From Rhodobacteraceae bacterium PARR1 (lineage in GTDB: Bacteria; Pseudomonadota; Alphaproteobacteria; Rhodobacterales; Rhodobacteraceae), in contig NKIT01000004.1 in assembly GCA_002256185.1 (NCBI GenBank), forward strand, positions 36,835 to 70,253: a stretch of DNA of 33,419 bases, in the 5' to 3' direction. The notes beneath the pieces were generated by a model. That model searched no databases. It saw only the letters and a program-made list of their open reading frames with translations, and had not been told where the DNA came from. The position numbers and the translations under genes are program-made. This document shows positions 17,467 through 24,558 of this stretch, piece after piece. How positions within the stretch are numbered: the first letter of the stretch is position 1; each line of letters starts with the position of its first letter.

Positions 17467-17504
17467 GCCGAAGGCGACCATCACATCGGATGGTCGCCTT
17501 CGGC
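17467..17504. terminator. 16-bp perfect hairpin between convergent operons
   Basis: GCCGAAGGCGACCATC (17467-17482), loop ACATCG, GATGGTCGCCTTCGGC (17489-17504). It lies 183 bp after the plus-strand copper operon and 9 bp before the stop of the minus-strand gene at 17513. A shared bidirectional terminator is likely, although no clear T-run flanks it. The stretch 17285-17466 shows no convincing gene. Confidence 0.7.
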
Positions 17505-17512
17505 AGTGGAGT

Positions 17513-18370
17513 TCACGGCGCGCGCATCTCGGCATACTGGCCAGCTGTCCGCAAGGTCAGCGTGACCGGCGCATCGGTCCTGTTGCGCCAGAACCAGCCG
17601 TGGTTGCCGGTGAAGGCTGCCACTAGCTCGCCTGCCTGTTCCGGAACGGCGCGGCCTTGTTCGTAGCTGATGCTGTGTCCGCCGCCGTCGGCATGGGTGT
17701 CGTAGTTGACGACACCGCCGTTCGCGGTCCAGGCGAAGCGGGCGACTTGGCCTTCCTCCATCACAAGCTTCACCTCGATCCCCTCGCCGGGGGCAAGAGT
17801 GTAGCTGACTTCGTCACGCCATTCTGGAGCCGCAGAGGCGGCTTCGGTAGCCTCAGCTACCGACGCCCCGACGGGGTCGGAGTCGGGGGTCACGGCGACG
17901 GGGACTTCGGCGACTGGCGCGGGCTCCGGTGCAGGTTCGGGCGCAGGAGCCGGTTCTGCTGTGCCGACGGGGGCACCGATCACGGTGGCAAGGGCGGCAA
18001 GCTGGGCATCGATCCTGTCAAGGCGTTGTAGGACCTCCTCCGGCACCACGGCGGCGGTCGGGATTGCGGGGGCCACGGCCGAAGCTGCGGCCGCCTGTGC
18101 ATCGGCCTCTGCCTCGGCGGAGAGTTGCTGCTTGATTTCGCCCATCTCGGTCAGGCCCGTCAGCCCGCCGACGCCGGTCGGGTCGATGCCGTATTCGGCG
18201 GGAAGCCAGAAGAGTACGAGGATTGCCCCCGCCGCTCCTGCCGCAATCAGGGTGGAGCCGATCAGGCCGCCGGGGGTGGCAGGGACGGACTGCACATTGG
18301 CCGATGCTGGCGCCGGATGCCGAGGTTCGGCCCGCAGGGGGGCTTTCGGGGTATCAAAACGGTTGGTCAT
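17513..18370 (-). CDS. Transmembrane anchor protein associated with HupE
   Basis: 285 residues. A short cytoplasmic N-terminus is followed by one TM (about 36-56, LIGSTLIAAGAAGAILVLFWLP), then an Ala/Glu-rich coiled region (AEAEADAQAAA, LQRLDRIDAQLAAL) and a low-complexity PAPEPAPEPAP linker. The C-terminal periplasmic domain of about 100 residues (SYTLAPGEGIEVKLVMEEGQVARFAWTANGG...HADGGGHSISYEQG...FTGNHGWFWRN) has several His residues. This matches proteins annotated as transmembrane anchor protein that sit beside HupE/UreJ in Rhodobacterales. It lies 15 bp from the hupE-like gene. A strong AAGGAGGG ribosome site precedes its ATG. Role in metal uptake or export is not established. Confidence 0.85.
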   Translation of the reverse strand: MTNRFDTPKAPLRAEPRHPAPASANVQSVPATPGGLIGSTLIAAGAAGAILVLFWLPAEYGIDPTGVGGLTGLTEMGEIKQQLSAEAEADAQAAAASAVAPAIPTAAVVPEEVLQRLDRIDAQLAALATVIGAPVGTAEPAPAPEPAPEPAPVAEVPVAVTPDSDPVGASVAEATEAASAAPEWRDEVSYTLAPGEGIEVKLVMEEGQVARFAWTANGGVVNYDTHADGGGHSISYEQGRAVPEQAGELVAAFTGNHGWFWRNRTDAPVTLTLRTAGQYAEMRAP

Positions 18371-18385
18371 GGGTCAGCCCTCCTT

Positions 18386-19111
18386 TCAGGCGACAAAATA
18401 GCCGGTGATCTGCAAGCCCATCAGGGCAAAGCCAGCCACCATCATCAGGACATTCGCGGCATAAGCCTGCCGGGCAAAGGCAGGTCGCGCCCGCCAGTGC
18501 GTCATCGCGGTCAGGATCAGGGCGAGTGCCATCAGTTGGCCAAGTTCGACCCCGACGTTGAACGCAATGAGGTTGCCCAGCAGCCCGTCAGGCGAGATGT
18601 CATAGTCCTGAATCTTGGTGGCCAGACCAAAGCCATGCAGCAGTCCGAAGATCAGCGTCGCGGCCTTGGTATCCGGCTGCACCCCGAACCACAGCCGGAA
18701 CGCGCCGAGGTTGTCGAGCGCCTTGTAAACCACCGAAAACGCGATGATCGCATCGATGATGTAGGCGTTGATCGAGATGGACCACCAGACACCCGCGATC
18801 ATCGTGACCGAATGGCCGATGGCAAAGATGCTGACGTAAGTGGCGATGTCCTTCGACCGGTAGAGAAAAAAGACTACCCCGGCCAGGAACAGGAGGTGAT
18901 CGTAACCCGTCACCATATGCTTGGCGCCGAGGTAGATGAAGGCGATGGGGCGAAAGCCCGTCACCTCTTGCACATAGCCTGCGTCGCCTTCGGTGACGTT
19001 ATGGGCAAGGGCCGCGCCTGCCAGAAGCAGGGAGGCAAGAAGGGTGCAGAGCGCAGCAAGGGCTGGCCACGGCACAGGGGGACGCAGAAGCGCCCGGGAA
19101 TTGGGTGTCAT
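18386..19111 (-). CDS. HupE/UreJ-family membrane protein
   Basis: A 241-residue integral membrane protein with about 6-7 TM segments plus a signal-like N-terminus. Characteristic motifs include FIYLGAKHMVTGYDHLLFLAGVVFF (His and Asp in the first core helix), IFAIGHSVTMIAGV and LIFGLLHGFGLATKIQDY. HupE/UreJ proteins are thought to move nickel or cobalt. The nearby CsoR/RcnR-type regulator, His-rich protein and MFS exporter fit that metal group. Direction of transport cannot be told from sequence. It is probably co-transcribed with the genes on both sides of it on the minus strand. Confidence 0.9.
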   Translation of the reverse strand: MTPNSRALLRPPVPWPALAALCTLLASLLLAGAALAHNVTEGDAGYVQEVTGFRPIAFIYLGAKHMVTGYDHLLFLAGVVFFLYRSKDIATYVSIFAIGHSVTMIAGVWWSISINAYIIDAIIAFSVVYKALDNLGAFRLWFGVQPDTKAATLIFGLLHGFGLATKIQDYDISPDGLLGNLIAFNVGVELGQLMALALILTAMTHWRARPAFARQAYAANVLMMVAGFALMGLQITGYFVA

Positions 19112-19166
19112 ATCGTAGATCCTGACTGATGAAACGGTCTGACCGCCCGCTGACGCAGGCGGCGGC

Positions 19167-19517
19167 TCAGATCATCATCAGGCGCGGTGGCCGTCGCGGG
19201 CCCTCCCGGATCGTGCCATCTGCGACCATGCCTACCGGTCGAAGGGTGCGCGTCGGTGGGGCATGGACCGCGGCCCCATGTGACGCGAGAACAGCCGCGC
19301 TGACATGGTCATGGTCGCCAGAATCGTGGTGGCCGCTTGGCATGTCATGGGAATGGCCGTGCTCGGAATGATAGGCGCGGTGATCGGCCTCGGCCACCAT
19401 TGCGCCGGGGCCATGCTTGACGGCCTCGATGGCAGGCGCTGCGGCAAGGGATAGCGCCATCACAATGGCCGCACATAGCGTCCAAAGCCTGCCCCATCCT
19501 GCCAAGCGCCTTTTCAT
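19167..19517 (-). CDS. Small secreted histidine-rich protein
   Basis: 116 residues. A signal peptide (about 1-28, LWTLCAAIVMALSLAAAPA) precedes a His/Asp-rich stretch at about 46-69 (HRAYHSEHGHSHDM then HHDSGDHDH), a likely metal-binding site. The C-terminus is basic and proline-rich. It is the first gene of the minus-strand HupE operon and diverges from the CsoR/RcnR-family gene across a 73-bp region containing a G/C-tract operator. Periplasmic metal buffering (Ni/Co/Zn) is inferred from composition. Confidence 0.78.
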   Translation of the reverse strand: MKRRLAGWGRLWTLCAAIVMALSLAAAPAIEAVKHGPGAMVAEADHRAYHSEHGHSHDMPSGHHDSGDHDHVSAAVLASHGAAVHAPPTRTLRPVGMVADGTIREGPRRPPRLMMI

Positions 19518-19562
19518 TGCCTTATCCTTCGGGGATGCACTCCCCTGTTCCTTGCTTGCCTC

Positions 19563-19579
19563 ATCCCCCTAGGGGGGAT
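19563..19579. promoter_or_regulatory. G/C-tract dyad, likely CsoR/RcnR-family operator
   Basis: ATCCCCCTAGGGGGGAT, palindromic apart from one extra G, 11 bp before the regulator ATG and in the divergent region to the His-rich gene. C/G tracts with T/A flanks are what RcnR, DmeR and CsoR-type repressors bind. Confidence 0.75.
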
Positions 19580-19590
19580 AGGCTCGATAT

Positions 19591-19848
19591 ATGTCAGAAC
19601 CTCATGTCCATGCAAGTCACACCGCCATCGCCACCCGGCTGAAGCGCGCCGAGGGGCATCTGCGACGCGTCATCGGCATGATCGAGGAGGGGCGGCCTTG
19701 CGTCGAACTTGCCACACAGCTGCACGCCGTTGAACGCGCGGTGGCCGAGGCAAAGCGGGCGATGATCCACGACCACATTGACCACTGCGTCACGGCCGGG
19801 GGCGATCACGATCTGGCCGAGATCAAAGCCCTGACCAAGCTGCTGTAA
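19591..19848 (+). CDS. CsoR/RcnR/FrmR-family metal-sensing repressor
   Basis: 85 residues, all-helical DUF156 family, which binds DNA until metal releases it. Candidate ligands are C37, H62 and C66, spaced like the Cys-His-Cys set of CsoR and InrS, plus N-terminal His (H5, H7, H10) that could complete a nickel/cobalt site as in RcnR, DmeR or InrS. Fingerprint RLKRAEGHLRRVIGMIEEGRPC is typical. A probable operator lies just upstream. One base separates its stop from the MFS gene. Neighbours favour Ni or Co over Cu, but the C-H-C pattern leaves Cu possible. Confidence 0.92.
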   Translation: MSEPHVHASHTAIATRLKRAEGHLRRVIGMIEEGRPCVELATQLHAVERAVAEAKRAMIHDHIDHCVTAGGDHDLAEIKALTKLL

Positions 19849-19849
19849 G

Positions 19850-21157
19850 ATGCTGAACACGCTGCGCAACCGCACTTTCCGACACCTGTTCGCAGCACAG
19901 CTTGTGGCGCTGGTCGGCACGGGGCTTGCCACTGTGGCGCTTGGCCTTCTGGCCTGGCAACTCGCTGGGGCGGATGCCGGGCTGGTGCTCGGCACGGCGC
20001 TGGCGATCAAGATGATTGCCTATGTCACTCTGGCCCCTGTCGCCGCCGCATTGGCCGAACGGCTGCCGCGCCGGGCGTTTCTGGTGGCTCTGGACCTGAT
20101 CCGTGCAGGCGTCGTGCTGTTCCTGCCGTTTGTCACTGAGGTCTGGCAGGTCTACGTCCTGATCTTTGTGCTGCAAGCGGCTTCGGCCGGGTTCACCCCG
20201 GCGTTTCAGGCCACCATCCCCGACGTGCTGCCAGACGAGCGCGACTACACCAACGCTCTGTCCCTGATGCGACTGACCGAGGATCTGGAGCAGTTGCTTT
20301 CGCCAATTCTGGCTGCTGGCCTGCTGACCGTGGTCAGCTTTCCGGTGCTGTTCGGAGGCACAGTCGCGGGATTTGTGCTGTCCGCGTTGCTGGTGGTCAC
20401 GGTTGCCTTGCCGATGCGCGCACCGGCAGAGGCAGGGCAGTTCTGGGCCAGCACGACCAAGGGCATCCGCATCTATCTGGCCACGCCGCGCCTGCGGGGG
20501 CTGATGGTCATGGAACTGGCGGTCGCGGCGGCCGGGGCAATGATTTATGTGAACACCGTCGTTCTTGTGCAGGCCCGGTTTGGTCTGGGCGGATCGCAGG
20601 TGGCGCTGGCCTTTGCGGCCTTTGGCGCGGGGTCGATGCTCGCAGCCTTCCTGCTGCCGCGCCTGCTGGATCGTCTGGCTGACCGCCCGGTGATGCTGGG
20701 TGGGGCCGGGCTGATGGTGGCGGGCGTGGCGGTGACACCGCTGATGCCGGGGCTGGTCGCACTGATGGCGTTGTGGGCGGTGATCGGCTTTGGGTTTTCC
20801 CTGACGCAAACCCCTATCGGGCGCATCCTGAACCGTTCCGCCCGCCCCGAAGACAGACCCGCCGTCTTTGCCGCGCAGTTCGCGCTGAGCCATGCCTGCT
20901 GGCTGGTCACCTATCCCCTTGCAGGCTGGATCGGTGCCAATGCGGGGCTTTCCGCTGCGGCGATCACGCTGGCGGTCATAGGCGCAGCGGGCCTTGCAGC
21001 CGTGCTGCGCCTATGGCCCGCGAGCGACCAGACCATTCTGCCCCATGATCATCCTGAGTTGCCACTGGATCACCCACATTTGGCCGAACACGGGAAGCAA
21101 CACGCACACTCGATAGTCATCGACGACCTCCACCGCCGCTGGCCAAAGGCTGTTTGA
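19850..21157 (+). CDS. MFS exporter with His-rich C-terminus, NreB-like (nickel/cobalt efflux candidate)
   Basis: 435 residues with about 12 TM helices of the major facilitator type (opening RNRTFRHLFAAQLVALVGTGL; loop LAERLPRRAFLVALDLIRAG). The C-terminal tail is His-rich (HDHPELPLDHPHLAEHGKQHAHS), like the nickel exporter NreB, where such a tail binds the metal. It starts at ATG 19850, directly after the repressor stop, so the two form a regulator-exporter unit. Proton-coupled export of Ni(II) or Co(II) is inferred from family and tail. Confidence 0.88.
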   Translation: MLNTLRNRTFRHLFAAQLVALVGTGLATVALGLLAWQLAGADAGLVLGTALAIKMIAYVTLAPVAAALAERLPRRAFLVALDLIRAGVVLFLPFVTEVWQVYVLIFVLQAASAGFTPAFQATIPDVLPDERDYTNALSLMRLTEDLEQLLSPILAAGLLTVVSFPVLFGGTVAGFVLSALLVVTVALPMRAPAEAGQFWASTTKGIRIYLATPRLRGLMVMELAVAAAGAMIYVNTVVLVQARFGLGGSQVALAFAAFGAGSMLAAFLLPRLLDRLADRPVMLGGAGLMVAGVAVTPLMPGLVALMALWAVIGFGFSLTQTPIGRILNRSARPEDRPAVFAAQFALSHACWLVTYPLAGWIGANAGLSAAAITLAVIGAAGLAAVLRLWPASDQTILPHDHPELPLDHPHLAEHGKQHAHSIVIDDLHRRWPKAV

Positions 21158-21324
21158 CACGGGAATTTGCGCTATCGGGCTGCCGGAGAGGTTGCGCTCC
21201 CCGATCAGCTTTTAGAACTCAAACAACGGTAGATGCTGCACGCAGTGTCTCCGTATTGGCGACTCTACCGCACACAATCAGCCCAAGAAAACCGAGTTAT
21301 CGCCTGAAAAGTTCCAACAATTTT
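21158..21324. other. Intergenic region between convergent genes, nothing recognised
   Basis: 167 bp between the MFS stop and the stop of the minus-strand L,D-transpeptidase. It is more A/T-rich towards its right end. No clear terminator hairpin with T-run or gene was seen. Confidence 0.4.
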
Positions 21325-21834
21325 CTAAGGGAAAATCTCGATAGGCGTGCCATCTCGAACCATCGAGTATATCTCTTCGATTTGCCGGTCGCTTACGGCG
21401 ATACAGCCCGCAGTCCAGTCTTGGACATTGAGAGGCTCTATTCCGCGTCGGGGGCCGCCGTGAATGAAGATATCGCCTCCGGGAGGGCGCCCCTGTTCGG
21501 CTGCAAAGGAAGCGTCTGCATCATTTGGATAGGAAATGCCTATGGACAAGTGATAGAGACTATCTGGGTTCCGCCTGTCGATGACGTAGCTGCCCTCGGG
21601 CGTCTTTCCATCACCTTCAAACTGCTTGTGCCCTTTCGGTGCAAATCCAAGGCCGATCGGATATGTCTTCAATGGACCCGTTTCGCCATCGAGAAAAAGC
21701 AGTCGTTGAGATTTATAAATCCGCAACCGCGTGACCGGTGGCCCGTCGTAAGTTCGAAACTTTCCTGCGCAAGCGGACAGCAGAAGTGCGACAGTGCCCA
21801 GTAAGAAAACGCGTCGTGTCCCGATAGATACCAT
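21325..21834 (-). CDS. L,D-transpeptidase (YkuD), lipoprotein form
   Basis: 169 residues from ATG 21834, chosen because it begins a lipoprotein signal (MVSIGTRRVFLLGTVALLLSAC, lipobox LSAC, C22); the longer frame to 22188 has no homology. The YkuD catalytic signature is H125 (DIFIHGGP) and C144 (WTAGCIAVSDRQ). These enzymes make 3-3 peptidoglycan cross-links or attach proteins to peptidoglycan using the cysteine thiol. TPEGSYVIDRRNPDSLYHLSIGISYPND is the usual substrate-side motif of the YafK/ErfK branch. The lipobox implies anchoring that needs Lnt, also encoded here. One of three YkuD proteins in the window. Confidence 0.9.
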   Translation of the reverse strand: MVSIGTRRVFLLGTVALLLSACAGKFRTYDGPPVTRLRIYKSQRLLFLDGETGPLKTYPIGLGFAPKGHKQFEGDGKTPEGSYVIDRRNPDSLYHLSIGISYPNDADASFAAEQGRPPGGDIFIHGGPRRGIEPLNVQDWTAGCIAVSDRQIEEIYSMVRDGTPIEIFP

Positions 21835-21843
21835 GTGTGCTAG

Positions 21844-22113
21844 TGTCCAGTTCGCAGTGATCGCATCCGAGCGCTCGAGGCCGTCCTGTTCGACAAGGCC
21901 AAAGCGTCGTCTGGCATCTATGTCGATCAGAAATACCCTATGATCGAGGTCACCGAGACACAACTGGCAACACGATGGACCACAGAGTCGTTTGTGATTA
22001 GTCCAGCAGATGCGCCCCGCTCCTCGGTGTTGAAGCGGTTTCCGCCGGCGCGGTGTCCAATCCGAGGTGTGCATACCATGCATCGCGATCAAATGGGGTC
22101 CGCAACAGACTAA
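21844..22113 (+). other. Open frame without start, possible gene remnant
   Basis: An uninterrupted plus-strand frame, from after TAG 21841 to TAA at 22111-22113, reads CPVRSDRIRALEAVLFDKAK, then SSGIYVDQKYPMIEVTETQL. Its first two thirds look protein-like. There is no good start codon at the head, and I do not recognise the family. It may be a decayed gene end left by recombination. It spans most of the gap between the L,D-transpeptidase start and the MerR-type promoter. Confidence 0.3.
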
Positions 22114-22160
22114 GAAGGCGCGACGTGCCCGGTTTTCTTGCTTTGCAGAACAAATATCCC

Positions 22161-22191
22161 TTGCATCTCTAGTAGCTGGAGGTTGCATCGT
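22161..22191 (+). promoter_or_regulatory. MerR-type promoter/operator of dsbA copy 2
   Basis: TTGCAT (22161-22166), a 19-bp spacer CTCTAGTAGCTGGAGGTTG, then CATCGT (22186-22191). It shares 14 of 15 core bases with the site at 2002-2016 upstream of dsbA copy 1, and sits 37 bp before the start codon. The -10 is weak, as at the other sites. Confidence 0.68.
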
Positions 22192-22227
22192 GCCAATCGA
22201 ATACGCAGCCTTACATTAGGAATATCC

Positions 22228-22956
22228 ATGCTTCGAGCAGTCACGTCCATTGTCCTGATTTCCGGCTTCCTTATGGGCAGCCAAGTTGGTGCCCAAGAGC
22301 TATCCGAAGACAGGGTAAAAGAACTGGTTGCTGAGGCTCTCAGAGAAAACCCAGAGCTTGTCTTGGAAGCCTTGCAGGCCCTTGAGCAACGCCAGGCCGA
22401 AGCTGAAGCCAAAGCAGCCCTAAGCGCGCTATCAGCGGAACGCAGCACCCTGGAGCGGGATTCAAACGCGCCGATTTTAGGGAACCCCGATGGCGATGTC
22501 ACTGTGGTTGAGTTTTTCGACTACAACTGCCCCTATTGCAAGCAAGCTGCGCCGGAGATTGATGCCCTTTTGGAAGCGGACAAGAGCGTTCGTCTTGTGC
22601 TTCGTGAGTGGCCGATCCTTAGCGAAGGGTCAGCTTTTGCCGCCCGAGCCGCCTTGGCATCACGAGTGCAGGGAAAATATGCCGAGTTTCATGAAGCGCT
22701 CATGACCATGCGAGGCAGGCTTGAAGCCGAAACAATCCTTCGCATCGCCGGGGAAACCGGCTTGGATGTCGAAAAGCTGCAAGTCGACATGAAGTCCCCC
22801 GAGGTCGAGGAACACATTGCAACATCGATGAGGCTGGCCGAGGCGCTCGGCTTCAACGGAACACCGGCTTTTGTAATTGGCGATCAGCTCATTCCCGGTT
22901 TCATTGAGCGAGATCAATTGACTGAAGCCGTCGCGGCTGCGCGGTCTAGGGAGTGA
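22228..22956 (+). CDS. DsbA-family thiol:disulfide protein, copy 2 (intact)
   Basis: 242 residues from ATG 22228 (AGGA 6 bases upstream). A signal peptide (SIVLISGFLMGSQVGA-QE) is followed by a helical stretch LSEDRVKELVAEALRENPELVLEALQ and a thioredoxin fold with active site NCPYC (C101, C104) and cis-Pro loop NGTPAFVIGDQLIPGF. It is strikingly similar over its whole length to the IS-interrupted copy at 2064/4504-5194, with the same length once that gene is repaired. It is a Com1/ScsC-like periplasmic oxidoreductase or isomerase; ScsC-type proteins are known in copper tolerance. It may compensate for the broken copy. Confidence 0.92.
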   Translation: MLRAVTSIVLISGFLMGSQVGAQELSEDRVKELVAEALRENPELVLEALQALEQRQAEAEAKAALSALSAERSTLERDSNAPILGNPDGDVTVVEFFDYNCPYCKQAAPEIDALLEADKSVRLVLREWPILSEGSAFAARAALASRVQGKYAEFHEALMTMRGRLEAETILRIAGETGLDVEKLQVDMKSPEVEEHIATSMRLAEALGFNGTPAFVIGDQLIPGFIERDQLTEAVAAARSRE

Positions 22957-22958
22957 AC

Positions 22959-22983
22959 GGGCGGCGGTAAAGTGAGGCCGCCC
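22959..22983 (+). terminator. Hairpin after dsbA copy 2
   Basis: GGGCGGC (22959-22965) pairs with GCCGCCC (22977-22983) across an 11-base loop, 3 bp after the stop and before the convergent gene at 23059. The C/T-rich bases that follow contain only a short T stretch, so this is a candidate only. Confidence 0.5.
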
Positions 22984-23058
22984 CCCTTAGTTCTAGCAAC
23001 CTGACAAGCAGCAGACCAGAAGTGCGTGCACCTCTACAGATGCCCGGCGCATACGAAA

Positions 23059-23622
23059 TCACAGAACAAGAACCGGAGTTCCCTTCGGGACCTGCTCGTA
23101 AAGTTGAATAACGTGATCGTTCAGCATTCTGATACAGCCGTTTGACACCGACTTTCCGATTGAAGATGGCTCGGTGGTGCCGTGGATCCGATAATAGGTG
23201 TCCACCCCATTTTGATACAGATACAGTGCCCTCGCGCCGAGGGGATTGGTCGGTCCACCGGGAACGCCATCCGCAAACTTCGCGTAGCGGTCCGGGTCTC
23301 GACGTATCATGTCATTTGTCGGACGCCATGACGGCCACTTCGCTTTACGCTCGATAATTGCGGTTCCCTTGAATTCCAGACCTGCCCGCCCGACTCCGAC
23401 ACCATAGCGGATCGCTCTTTCGGTCTCGAAAATGTGGTAGAGGTAGAACTGGTGAGGTATGACAAGGATCATTCCCGCCGCATACTGTTCGCGCACTCGG
23501 ACTTCCTTCGGCTGGAACTTCTCAGGCAGAACGAACGGGTCTTCCGTGTGCGCGCGCAAGATGCTTGGTGTCGTCAAAAAAGCTGCTGTGGTGCAGCCTA
23601 TGGCAGATCGTCTGGTGAACAT
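23059..23622 (-). CDS. L,D-transpeptidase (YkuD), exported, second copy
   Basis: 187 residues with a Tat-like export signal (MFTRRSAIGCTTAAFLTTPSILRA). The YkuD domain has PHQFYLYHIFETERAIRYGVGVG, KAKWPSWRPTNDMI, GGPTNPLGARALYLYQ and the catalytic H147 (YRIHGTTEP) and C163 (SVSNGCIRML). It is the ErfK/YbiS-type domain that forms 3-3 cross-links or tethers proteins to the wall. It is preceded on the minus strand by the small Cys-rich gene at 23662 and converges with dsbA copy 2. It resembles the third copy at 29494 more than the lipoprotein one at 21325. Confidence 0.92.
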   Translation of the reverse strand: MFTRRSAIGCTTAAFLTTPSILRAHTEDPFVLPEKFQPKEVRVREQYAAGMILVIPHQFYLYHIFETERAIRYGVGVGRAGLEFKGTAIIERKAKWPSWRPTNDMIRRDPDRYAKFADGVPGGPTNPLGARALYLYQNGVDTYYRIHGTTEPSSIGKSVSNGCIRMLNDHVIQLYEQVPKGTPVLVL

Positions 23623-23661
23623 ATGGCCTCCGGGAACCGACTGGGAAAGGTGCTGTATCCG

Positions 23662-23961
23662 TCAGGACCAGCTTCGCGGCGGAGGTAACCTTGGCGAATA
23701 GGTTAGGCTTGGCCTTCGTTCCGGCACCAGCACAAAGGTTGACCCATTACTTTTGGGAATATGAGAGCACACCACTGCAGATGGTTCGGTGCTCCAGTGG
23801 CAAGCACCATGACTGCTTGTCTCTGCGCACCCAGCACTAATGCAGCCAAGCTCTAAGTCGCCAATACTCCAGACTTCATCTCCCGACTTGTATTCCAACG
23901 CAGCGCTAGGAAAACTAACGCAAACCGTGAACAGCCAGAGGAGGAGCAACATCATTCGCAT
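23662..23961 (-). CDS. Small secreted Cys-containing hypothetical protein
   Basis: 99 residues with a clear hydrophobic signal (MMLLLLWLFTVCVSFPSAA). The short mature part contains four cysteines (ELGCISAGCAETSSHGACHW and VVCSHIP) and His, which could form disulfides or a metal site. I do not recognise a family. It sits 39 bp before the L,D-transpeptidase on the same strand. The ribosome site is weak and the C-terminal third is basic and proline/serine-rich, so it could be spurious beyond the signal and Cys region. Confidence 0.5.
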   Translation of the reverse strand: MRMMLLLLWLFTVCVSFPSAALEYKSGDEVWSIGDLELGCISAGCAETSSHGACHWSTEPSAVVCSHIPKSNGSTFVLVPERRPSLTYSPRLPPPRSWS

Positions 23962-24081
23962 GCGACGATCATATGCCCCCTATGCCAAAACTCCGGTTAG
24001 TCAAAAGAACGTGAATGCAAGCCATTTGCTTTATAGACAACAAAGGGCACACAGGCTGCGCCAACCCGGTCATCGTTCATG

Positions 24082-24558
24082 TCACGCTGCTGGATAGCTT
24101 GTAAAAACTTCCAGGCTGCCATCCCGGCCAACCAGCAGGACGTCATAGGCGTCCCGACTATCTTCTGATCCCATGCCGGGGGAGCCGTAAGGCATGCCGG
24201 GCACGGCAAGACCAACTGCATCAGGACGCTCGTCGAGCAGCCTTCGGATGTCCGCAGCCGGGACATGGCCTTCGAGAGCATAGCCGTCAACGGTCCCCGT
24301 GTGGCAGGAAAATGCCTTTGCTGGAATGCCCTGGTCCATCTTGAAGCGGATCAGCAACGTCCCCATCGACACCTCATCCGTAACCGTGAAGCCTTGCTCC
24401 CGCAGATAGTCGACCCAGGCTTCACAGCACTCGCAGCCACGCCCCTTGACGACATGGATTGGTGGTTCTTCCTCTGCCTGGGCTTTGGCGGCAGGGGTTA
24501 CGGCAAAGGCTGTTGCTGCAAGGATCACCTCGCGACGGCCGATACGAAATTCCGTCAT
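24082..24558 (-). CDS. DUF411 copper-associated periplasmic protein, copy 2
   Basis: 158 residues with a signal sequence (IGRREVILAATAFAVTPAAKA). Core VVKGRGCECCEAWVDYL (C42, C44, C45), FSCHTGTVDGYALEGHVPAADIRRLLDERPDAVGLAVPGMPYGSPGM and the ending EVFTSYPAA closely match copy 1 at 5918-6385. Its start overlaps the stop of the M23 peptidase gene by 4 bp (ATGA). It therefore belongs to the SCO/PCuAC/M23 operon running leftward from 27386. Periplasmic copper binding is the expected role. Confidence 0.9.
   Translation of the reverse strand: MTEFRIGRREVILAATAFAVTPAAKAQAEEEPPIHVVKGRGCECCEAWVDYLREQGFTVTDEVSMGTLLIRFKMDQGIPAKAFSCHTGTVDGYALEGHVPAADIRRLLDERPDAVGLAVPGMPYGSPGMGSEDSRDAYDVLLVGRDGSLEVFTSYPAA

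Noticed and set aside
18125-19129. 334-codon plus-strand frame opposite HupE and the anchor gene
   Set aside because: The opposite strand encodes well-formed membrane proteins; this frame is highly charged and low in structure.
19823-20893. 356-codon minus-strand frame opposite the MFS gene
   Set aside because: Antisense of a clear 12-TM transporter; composition dominated by Gln/His/Arg.
23680-23710. AACCT...AGGTT dyad upstream of the L,D-transpeptidase at 23059 as a CueR-type operator
   Set aside because: Half-sites are only 5 bp, it lies inside the adjoining small gene, and no -35/-10 with 19-bp spacing fits.
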